A DNA stretch of 64,000 nucleotides from Stratiolaelaps scimitus (taxonomy: Eukaryota > Arthropoda > Arachnida > Mesostigmata > Laelapidae). Shown here piece by piece: positions 52,813 to 59,550 of this stretch. The position numbers were made by a program, and so were the translations under genes. Below the pieces are notes generated by a model, which saw only the letters and a program-made list of their open reading frames with translations, was not told the origin of the DNA and did not search any database. The DNA is taken from positions 3,534,001 through 3,598,000 of the forward strand of contig JABWDB010000012.1 in assembly GCA_019614645.1 (NCBI GenBank). Direction: 5' to 3'. Each line of letters starts with the position of its first letter. Within the stretch, counting starts at the first letter, position 1.

Positions 52813-53961
52813 ATGGCAGAGGACCACATAGCAGTTCAGGTGGCGGTACCTGTGCCTTCAATTCCGCTATTTCCAATCGTAGTTATACTCTTCGCTATAC
52901 TGCTGGGTCTTCTAATAGCTGACATCTACCTGTCTCACCATCAGCGCCAAGCTCTGTTGCTCAATCGGACGACCGCGACGCCAACACCGACGGCAAAACT
53001 GACCCCGACGGAAGCGGCTACGCGTACGACGGCAGCGGCTACGCCTACGACGGCAGCGGCTACGCCTACGACGGCAGCGGAAACGACGCTGAGTCGGATT
53101 CACCACTACACGAACGTCACGAAGCATGCAACTGTTCCAACCGAGACGGTCGCGCCGATCGCATCGACAAAGCTGCCCCCACCCGAACGACTTGATAACT
53201 GGTGCGGCAGCGCTGTACGCGATATCGACGGCTCCAAGTATAAGATCCTCTATGACCTCACCAGGGTCAAGCAGTTCATGAAGCAGCCGAACAAATACGC
53301 GGTCGACCTGACTGTCAACCTTTTCGTCTGGGTACCAGTGTCTAGCCTGCGGTACCACGCGCCCTACTCTGGCATATTTATATTTCCACAATTGAAGCCA
53401 AAGTTGGCGATTTTGTTCGACTTTGACCATTATCAAACGGGTGGTCAACGCGTGCGAACGTTGCCCTGCCACTTCAAGAACGAACGTGACATTAAAGGTT
53501 CCCGGATAGCGCGGCGGGCCACGCAAGGGACGGTGCTGAAAAAGTTCGATATTCAAGAGATGCATAATCGGACGATGCATTTCAAGACTTTTCGTGCGAA
53601 TTTCTCTGTGGATCTAGCTAAGAAGCGAATGATCTTTCAGTCGTGCATCAACGACACTGGCTCGGTGACCGATTGCCGAATGCAGATCAACTCAACGATT
53701 GATCTTGGCGATATACCAATGGGTCTAACTCCGGCCGTGTACGTCACAATGGGATTAGATTCAACGAGAGGTTCAACGAGGGATTACGGAACCTGGATTC
53801 AGATTAATGCTACGCAAGCAATCTGCTGTGAAGTGTACGGCGACTTGTCGGCAATGGGGAGACGGACAAAACTGTGCCGGGTTATGGGAAGTAACCGAAT
53901 CGTTCCCTGTCCTGCCCATTGGCAGCAGGTGGCGTGTTCGACGTTTCAGAGAGGATATTGA
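52813..53961 (+). CDS. Array gene 2: stalked single-pass membrane protein, Cys-rich ectodomain (unknown family)
   Basis: An intronless frame of 382 codons. The codon just before the ATG is an in-frame TAA, so this start is firm. Membrane segment at about residues 17-40, sequon NRT at 51, then a Thr/Ala/Pro-rich stalk (about 52-120) with a 7-residue repeat of the PTTAAAT type. The ectodomain begins LDNWCG. The eight conserved cysteines are at 131, 278, 288, 338, 339, 355, 366 and 375, and an extra unpaired-looking Cys219 occurs only in this copy. Sequons: N51, N101, N252, N263, N280, N293, N332. The C-terminus is CSTFQRGY, where the other four have CGTF. A possible AATAAA lies at 54,376-54,381, about 415 bases after the stop. 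The N-terminus is slightly acidic and the post-membrane segment slightly basic, which is not the usual charge bias for type II topology, so topology rests on the sequons and cysteines. Confidence 0.88.
   Translation: MAEDHIAVQVAVPVPSIPLFPIVVILFAILLGLLIADIYLSHHQRQALLLNRTTATPTPTAKLTPTEAATRTTAAATPTTAAATPTTAAETTLSRIHHYTNVTKHATVPTETVAPIASTKLPPPERLDNWCGSAVRDIDGSKYKILYDLTRVKQFMKQPNKYAVDLTVNLFVWVPVSSLRYHAPYSGIFIFPQLKPKLAILFDFDHYQTGGQRVRTLPCHFKNERDIKGSRIARRATQGTVLKKFDIQEMHNRTMHFKTFRANFSVDLAKKRMIFQSCINDTGSVTDCRMQINSTIDLGDIPMGLTPAVYVTMGLDSTRGSTRDYGTWIQINATQAICCEVYGDLSAMGRRTKLCRVMGSNRIVPCPAHWQQVACSTFQRGY
53014..53076 (+). repeat. In-frame 21-bp minisatellite in gene 2 stalk
   Basis: Three 21-bp units at 53,014-53,034, 53,035-53,055 and 53,056-53,076. 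The last two are identical and the first differs by one base (GCG for GCC). A partial fourth follows. It encodes a Thr/Ala/Pro heptad with many potential O-glycosylation sites. Confidence 0.95.
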
Positions 53962-55235
53962 TTCGGGTCGATTTTTGGCAGCGATTTGTTTACGTATGAT
54001 CTTTCTCTCTGTCTCTCTAGGTGTTTGTACTTTTGGTTCATTTACGCTTGTAACGTTTGAGGTGCGGGCCGGGCTCTGATGGAGGAAACGGTGGTGCTAA
54101 CAGGTTGGACCTGTTTGAGCGATGTGATGCGTCGACCTCTACATTATTTTGTTAGCTCATATTATATTTGATATATGTATATATATATATAACGATATTC
54201 AGGAATAGCTGATTTGATTTCACGAGTTCGTAGTTTGATTTTACACTCGACTACAGACTGCTTGCAAACGAAGCCAGAATTTTCTTCCAGTTGGGTTTCG
54301 ACCTCGCTTTTACGAGTGCACCTCTCCTCCATCGACCAAAGCCTGAGCTAAAAAGCTCAGCTATAATATGAACAAAATAAAGTAAATGTTTGTGATTTCC
54401 ATTTCCATTGCAGCAGACAGAGGGTGGAAAACACTCATCTGATCCACAGTGTGCATGAATACACAGGTTCAAATCCATTCAACTCAATTAAAATGCACCT
54501 TTATTTTTAACGGGGTTCGGTTGTACACTTAAACATAACTGCGTAACGTGTCGTACAATATGTCATCAGGGACAATATCGGGTCGATGATCACTCATAGG
54601 TGGGTGGTCGATTACACGTAATATTCATCATGATGAACTAAGGAAGATGTTGACACTGCAGGAATAAGATGGTAATTTCTCGATTGGTTCCAGCCAGAAA
54701 TCTACTCCGTCTACCTCCTCATCAGGGATTATATATGATCTATATACAACAGATAGTCAACAGATAGTGATGCAACATCGATACTTTACACAAAATGCCG
54801 TAAACTGTAATCATTCCAGCAAGTAGGGCTCGCATAGTGTCCTCTTCAGACGAAGCTGCCACAGATTCTTCGACAGATCAACACTCGCCAAGCTCGCTTC
54901 CAGCGCTGTGTTGATCTTCGCGTTTGCTTGGGTAATGTTGCACTTCCGGGTCGAAATTGTACAGGAAAGCTAGAAGTGAATGAACAACGTTGTTCTTTGT
55001 TAAATTTGTAGTAGTGTGACCTTTTCCCCAACGGCTGTTAAACTTTGGCAACATAGATGCGACGGTTCACCGGTTTCACCACTGCCCAGGGTGGTTTTAT
55101 CAACGAATGATGTGCAAAGCCAGAGAGAGCCGCAAGTTTGTGTCCCCTTGGACGATGTATCCCTTTGAAGAAACACGCATTTAGGCTGAGATTAATTGAA
55201 AACAAGTGGGCAGATGTTACAGATTAGTTAACGAA
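53962..55235. other. Gap between array genes 2 and 3
   Basis: No supportable gene. It holds a short TA tract near 54,173-54,192, a possible gene 2 polyadenylation signal at 54,376-54,381, small inverted repeats near 54,099-54,115 (AACAGGT/ACCTGTT) and 54,351-54,368 (CTGAGCT/AGCTCAG), and a 10-bp inverted repeat at 54,875-54,917 (AGATCAACAC/GTGTTGATCT). The last 230 bases before gene 3 belong to the duplicated 5' block listed separately. Confidence 0.6.
54376..54381 (+). terminator. Possible polyadenylation signal of array gene 2
   Basis: AATAAA, 415 bases after the gene 2 stop. It is the first canonical hexamer seen downstream. No transcript evidence is available. Confidence 0.35.
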
Positions 55236-55467
55236 CTCCACGACCACCAATAGACAAACTTCTTGATCTCGGCCACTTCGAATAGTTCGTATCGTTTCAA
55301 TGTTCGCATTGAAGCAGTGAAGCCCTTCGGGTACGATCGATACTCGGTTGTCTCAACGCTGTCAAAAATAACGAACCGCGATCGCTGGGGTTAGAGGGGG
55401 CCAGGAATCTGGCTCAATTCTCCTCGTCTCGCGAGACTGCTGCCGGCAGGTCGCCACATAGAGACCC
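55236..55467 (+). promoter_or_regulatory. Gene 3 copy of the duplicated promoter/5'-UTR block
   Basis: About 210 bases immediately before the gene 3 ATG are almost identical to the block before gene 4 (57,016-57,264). Differences are a handful of substitutions and one indel of about 17 bases near the upstream end. It contains a perfect hairpin with a TTCG loop at 55,296-55,313 and an in-frame TAG three codons before the ATG. No TATA box is obvious. Recent duplication explains the identity; shared regulation of genes 3 and 4 is an inference from it. Confidence 0.65.
55296..55313 (+). repeat. Conserved 7-bp hairpin with TTCG loop, gene 3 copy
   Basis: TTCAATG and CATTGAA flank TTCG. It is identical in the gene 4 copy at 57,093-57,110. 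It may be an RNA hairpin if it lies in the 5' UTR. Confidence 0.7.
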
Positions 55468-56628
55468 ATGGCGGGGGCGGACAGTGTCGCTATTTCAGTT
55501 GCTGTGCCCATGATGGGTTTCCCTCTATTTCCGATCGTAGTATTCCTTGGCGCTGTAGTGCTCGCTGCGCTAATTACAGACTTCTATATGTTTTATAATC
55601 AGCGAGTCGTTCCGATGTATAATCGAACAACAGTTCCGTCAACCACGCGAGCGAGCACATCTCATATCACGAATCTGGTAACCAGAAGCACTGAGATGAA
55701 CAGAACCCCAACTACTCCTGAGGAGGAGTCGACCACCCCGGAGGTGCTAGATACCGAAACAATGGCTTCTTCAGAGGAGGCTCCGTCGACTTCAGCCTCA
55801 GAGGCAAGCTTCACATCGACGACAATCATCCCGCCAGGAAAGATTGATAACTGGTGCGGCACCGACACTCGAGACATTGACGGCAGCAAGTATATGGTCG
55901 AATATGATCTCCACCTGGTCAAGCCATTTATGAAGCAACCGGATAAATACACGGTTGACTTCAGTGCGAATATTTTCGCCTGGATGCCCGAAAAGGGGCT
56001 ACGCCTTAGAAATCCATATTCCGCAATCTTCATCTTCCCGCAGGTGCTACCGGAGCGAGCTATTTTATTCGACTTTTTCAACTACGAATTTGGTGGACAG
56101 CGCGTGTGGACCATGCCGGTAAGTGTCAAAAGGCCAAAATCGATCAAGGGATATAGGATAGCAAGTAACATTAAGCTCCGCGGCGAGAAGCTGAAGAAAT
56201 TCGACTTCCAGGACTTGACGATATCGAAAGAGAAATTCAAGAGCTTTCGGGCGAATTTGTCCATCGATCTTGCGAAGCATCGCGTGATTCTACAGTCGTG
56301 CGTAAATAGCACAGGTTCGGCCCATGATTGCCGAATGCAACTGAACAGAACCTTTGAGAAGAACTATATACCTGACGGAGTGTCAGCGGCCTTCTACGTC
56401 GCGATGGGTCTCGACCGTTTGCGAAGGAACTGGGTGCGTAATCCTAAGAGACTTAGGGCTCTGAAGTTAAATGCGACACAGGCGATCTGCTGCGAGATCT
56501 ATGCGGACAACGTGCCGACACCCGGCGAACGAACAAAGATCTGTCGTGTAAAAGGCAGTGAAGGCTTCGTACATTGTCCGCGGAACTACCAGGACACATC
56601 ATGTGGAACGTTCATGAGAGGCTATTAA
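55468..56628 (+). CDS. Array gene 3: stalked single-pass membrane protein, Cys-rich ectodomain (unknown family)
   Basis: An intronless frame of 386 codons with an in-frame TAG three codons before the ATG. Membrane segment at about residues 18-42, NRT sequon at 52, then a Thr/Ser/Glu-rich stalk (about 55-122) with only two TTPE-type units where gene 4 has a long array. The ectodomain starts IDNWCG. Cysteines are at 130, 278, 288, 341, 342, 359, 370 and 379. Conserved sequons are at N263, N280, N293 and N335; the NGT/NRT site near residue 252 of gene 2 is lost. It ends CGTFMRGY. It is the closest relative of gene 4, formed with it by a tandem duplication that includes both flanks. Confidence 0.9.
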   Translation: MAGADSVAISVAVPMMGFPLFPIVVFLGAVVLAALITDFYMFYNQRVVPMYNRTTVPSTTRASTSHITNLVTRSTEMNRTPTTPEEESTTPEVLDTETMASSEEAPSTSASEASFTSTTIIPPGKIDNWCGTDTRDIDGSKYMVEYDLHLVKPFMKQPDKYTVDFSANIFAWMPEKGLRLRNPYSAIFIFPQVLPERAILFDFFNYEFGGQRVWTMPVSVKRPKSIKGYRIASNIKLRGEKLKKFDFQDLTISKEKFKSFRANLSIDLAKHRVILQSCVNSTGSAHDCRMQLNRTFEKNYIPDGVSAAFYVAMGLDRLRRNWVRNPKRLRALKLNATQAICCEIYADNVPTPGERTKICRVKGSEGFVHCPRNYQDTSCGTFMRGY

Positions 56629-56838
56629 GCGTCGATTATTGCTCCGATGTTATTAGATAGGTATTACTGTGTGTTATCGACAGATTGATTTAAAGTTTTC
56701 TTTTGGTATATAATATATAGTAGATAGATTAGGGTGATGTTAATAAACTAGAAAAGGAGACTTATTCTCCTCAAAATATTGTCAACTACTTCGTTCCTTT
56801 CAAGCGTGCAATAATCGGTCCTCGATCCATAATGACGT
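56629..56838 (+). other. Gene 3 3'-UTR block, duplicated after gene 4
   Basis: About 200 bases after the gene 3 stop align closely with the region after the gene 4 stop (58,543-58,750). Both contain AATAAA (56,742-56,747 here), about 115 bases past the stop. Confidence 0.7.
56742..56747 (+). terminator. Polyadenylation signal of array gene 3
   Basis: AATAAA, 113 bases after the stop, conserved in position in the gene 4 copy. Confidence 0.6.
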
Positions 56839-56841
56839 GCA

Positions 56842-56882
56842 TATACTATACTCATCCAGCATCCGTGGATGAGTATAGTATA
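56842..56882. repeat. Perfect 17-bp inverted repeat, 7-base loop
   Basis: Left arm 56,842-56,858 (starting TATACTATACTC) and right arm 56,866-56,882 (ending GAGTATAGTATA) are exact reverse complements around GCATCCG. The left arm lies where sequence similarity to the gene 4 downstream region ends (CTATACTC at 58,752-58,759). The right arm has no counterpart there. This suggests the second arm arose by fold-back copying at a rearrangement edge. Confidence 0.92.
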
Positions 56883-57015
56883 ATTCGCGTATATTTGTGT
56901 GGGGGCCCGGTGAGTTCGCCCGGTGGCATGGTGCATTCGTGTGCCTCTCGCAATCGGGACGCACACGAACAACATATTAGTTAGGACTAATATGTTAGGA
57001 AGACATTACATAATA
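56883..57015. other. Hairpin-rich segment at the gene 3/4 duplication junction
   Basis: It contains two more inverted repeats: a 9-bp pair at 56,936-56,944 and 56,961-56,969 (TTCGTGTGC/GCACACGAA, 16-base loop) and an 11-bp pair at 56,971-56,981 and 56,986-56,996 (AACATATTAGT/ACTAATATGTT, loop TAGG). No counterpart exists after gene 4. A small foldback or MITE-like insertion is possible, but no flanking duplication is visible. Confidence 0.7.
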
Positions 57016-57264
57016 GTTAACTACCACCAATAGACGAGTTATCTATGAGATTTTTCTTCTTGATCTCGGCCACTTCGAATAGTCCGTATCGTTTCAATGT
57101 TCGCATTGAAGCAGTGAAGCCCTTCGGGTACGATCGATACTCGGTTGTCTCAACGCTGTCAAAAATAACGAACCGCGATCGCTGGGGTTAGAGGGGGCCA
57201 GGAATCTGGCTTGATTCACCTTGTCTCGCGAGACTGCTGCCGGCAGGTCGCCACATAGAGACCC
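57016..57264 (+). promoter_or_regulatory. Gene 4 copy of the duplicated promoter/5'-UTR block
   Basis: Near-identical to 55,236-55,467. It carries about 17 extra bases near 57,036-57,053. The TTCG-loop hairpin is at 57,093-57,110, and the same in-frame TAG lies three codons before the ATG. Confidence 0.65.
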
Positions 57265-58542
57265 ATGGCGGGGGCGGACAATTTTGCTATTTCAGTGGCT
57301 GTGCCCACGATGGGTTTCCCTCTATTTCCGATCGTAGTATTCCTTGGCGCTGTAGTGCTCGCTGCGCTAATTGCCGACATATACATGTTTTATAATCAGC
57401 GAGTCGTTCCGATGTATAATCGAACAACAGGTCCGTCAACCACGCGAGCTAGTAGGTCCCATACCAAGCATCTCATAACCAGAAGTACTGAAATGATCAC
57501 AACGTCCACAAGGAGCACAACTACTCCTGAGGAGATTAGCACCACTCCTGAGGAGGTTAGCACCACCCCTGAGGAGGTTAGCACCACCCCTGAGGAGATT
57601 AGCACCACTCCTGAGGAGATTAGCACCACTCCTGAGGAGATCAGCACGACCGAATCGGTTCCAGCTACCGAAACAACAGCTACTTCAGAGGAGACTCCGT
57701 CGACTTCAGCCACGGAGCCAAGCGTCACACCGACGACAAGTGTCCCGCCAGAACAAATTGATAACTGGTGCAGCACCAACACTCGAGACATTGACGGCAG
57801 CAAGTATATGGTCGAATATGATCTCCACCTGATCGAACCATTTATGAAGCAACCGGATAAATACACGGTTGACTTCAGTGCGAATATTTTCGCTTGGATG
57901 CCCGAAAAACAGCTGCGATTTCTAAATCCATATTCCGCAATCTTCATCTTCCCGCAGGTGCTACCGAAGCGAGCCATTTTATTCGACTTTTTCAACTACG
58001 AATCTGGTGGACAGCGCGTGTGGACCATGCCGGTAAGTTTCAAAAGCCCAAAATCCATCCAGGCGTATGCAATAGCAAGTAACATTACGCTCGACGGCGA
58101 GAAGCTGGAGAAATTCGAGTTCCAGGATTTGACGATATCGAAAGAGAAATTCAAGAGCTTTCGGGCGAATTTCTCCATCGATCTTGCGAAGCATCGTATG
58201 ATTCTACAGTCGTGCGTAAATAACACGGGTTCGCCCCGTGATTGCCAAATGCAATTGAACAGGACCTTCGACACTGGCCATATACCTGAAGGGGTGTCAG
58301 CGGCCTTCTACGTCACGATGGGTCTCGACCATTTGAGAAAGAACAAAATACATGATCCTAAGAAACCTGTGGGCCTCTGGTTAAACGCGACACAGGCGAT
58401 CTGCTGCGAGATCTATGCGGACAACGTGCCGACACCCGGGGAACGAACGAAGATTTGCCGTGTTAAAGGCAGTGAAGGCTTCGTGCATTGTCCGCGGAAC
58501 TACCAGGACACATCATGTGGAACGTTCATGAGAGGCTATTAA
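57265..58542 (+). CDS. Array gene 4: long-stalk single-pass membrane protein, Cys-rich ectodomain (unknown family)
   Basis: An intronless frame of 425 codons, the longest of the five. Membrane segment at about residues 18-42, NRT sequon at 52. The stalk (about 55-162) is extended by an array of STTPEE(I/V) heptads. The ectodomain begins IDNWCS, with Ser replacing the Gly that follows the first cysteine in the other four copies. Cysteines are at 169, 317, 327, 380, 381, 398, 409 and 418. The last 53 residues are identical to gene 3 despite seven nucleotide differences. It ends CGTFMRGY. It arose with gene 3 by tandem duplication; the longer stalk accounts for the 39-residue size difference. 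Confidence 0.9.
   Translation: MAGADNFAISVAVPTMGFPLFPIVVFLGAVVLAALIADIYMFYNQRVVPMYNRTTGPSTTRASRSHTKHLITRSTEMITTSTRSTTTPEEISTTPEEVSTTPEEVSTTPEEISTTPEEISTTPEEISTTESVPATETTATSEETPSTSATEPSVTPTTSVPPEQIDNWCSTNTRDIDGSKYMVEYDLHLIEPFMKQPDKYTVDFSANIFAWMPEKQLRFLNPYSAIFIFPQVLPKRAILFDFFNYESGGQRVWTMPVSFKSPKSIQAYAIASNITLDGEKLEKFEFQDLTISKEKFKSFRANFSIDLAKHRMILQSCVNNTGSPRDCQMQLNRTFDTGHIPEGVSAAFYVTMGLDHLRKNKIHDPKKPVGLWLNATQAICCEIYADNVPTPGERTKICRVKGSEGFVHCPRNYQDTSCGTFMRGY
57514..57642 (+). repeat. In-frame 21-bp minisatellite in gene 4 stalk
   Basis: One 24-bp unit (57,514-57,537) is followed by five 21-bp units (57,538-57,642), each encoding STTPEE plus Ile or Val. Units differ at only a few positions. Gene 3 has only two degenerate copies at the same place, so the array expanded after, or contracted since, the duplication. 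Confidence 0.95.
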
Positions 58543-58763
58543 CCGTCGACTATTGCTCCGATGTTATTAGATAGATATTACTGTGTGTTATCGACAGATT
58601 GATTTAAAGTTCCCTTTTGGTATATAATATATAGTAGATAGATTTGGGTGATGTTAATAAAGTAGAAGAGGCGAATACCCTCAAAATATTTTCAAATACT
58701 TCGTTCGTTTCAAACAGACAATCATCGGTCCTCGACCCACAAAGACAATCGCTATACTCGATC
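58543..58763 (+). other. Gene 4 3'-UTR block
   Basis: Aligns with the region after gene 3 up to CTATACTC at about 58,752-58,759, where similarity stops. AATAAA lies at 58,656-58,661, 114 bases after the stop. Confidence 0.7.
58656..58661 (+). terminator. Polyadenylation signal of array gene 4
   Basis: AATAAA, at the same distance from the stop as in gene 3. Confidence 0.6.
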
Positions 58764-59550
58764 TTATTTATTCTAGTAAACGGAGACCAAAATATGCTGC
58801 GATTGTATCTTCAGTGCTAAAAAAATATGCTGAAACAACGAGGCCGTATTTCGGGTACTATATTTGTTTAAGATAACGACTTTAAACCTTTCCATCATTA
58901 ATATCTATCATGTAACAGAATGCCATTTCTGTCAAACTATTACTTTATAAAAAGCAAGTATTTTATAGCCGAGCGGAGCTTCGTCATTTGTATATTTACG
59001 TATGAAACCCTAGCACTCAATACGTATAGTAAATACTCTATAAAAGGCGTACACGCTAGCCTACGTTATTCCGTTCGGTGTTTCAATATTATTTTATAAT
59101 CGCGGCTAACAAGACGAATGTTGAACTAAACCTTCATTTGCAGGTGACACGATATACCGGATCACGCCTCTGATCAGCAGTTGAAAGCCACTGATTAGCA
59201 ATTGAAGGCCGACTATATCATATTGCCTTAATCCGATTGTAGGTGGATGGTTCCTTTGTCAATGGTACACAGCGGTGGACCGCTGTCGTGGACTAAAGAC
59301 CGGCTGTCACTTGGCGCCATCGCTGCCAAGACATGATGATTACAGCAACGTTTGCAAGCCTTCTGAACATGTTCTTTGCTAACAATTCTTTAGCTCAGCT
59401 TGATAGCGCAACAATAACGAACCACTCGAGACGAAGCGTTTAGGTAGTGCAAGCGGAAAAGAGACCAACAGGCACAGGGACGGTGGAAGACAGTCGGATC
59501 ACTTTGCCCTATTGGGGCACAAACGATAAACGAACTCTGACCTGTTCGCC
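58764..59550. other. Gap before array gene 5
   Basis: No supportable gene. It contains a TATA-box-like TATAAAAG at 59,039-59,046, an imperfect 20-bp direct repeat (59,170-59,189 and 59,191-59,210, 17 of 20 matching), and a 7-bp inverted repeat CAGCGGT/ACCGCTG near 59,270-59,285. Confidence 0.6.
59039..59046 (+). promoter_or_regulatory. Candidate TATA box for array gene 5
   Basis: TATAAAAG lies about 505 bases before the gene 5 ATG. If used, it implies a 5' UTR of about 480 bases or a spliced leader exon. No experimental start is known. Confidence 0.35.

Noticed and set aside
54440..54480. B-box-like GGTTCAAATCC, possible tRNA
   Set aside because: The T-stem does not pair, and no A box or acceptor stem was found.
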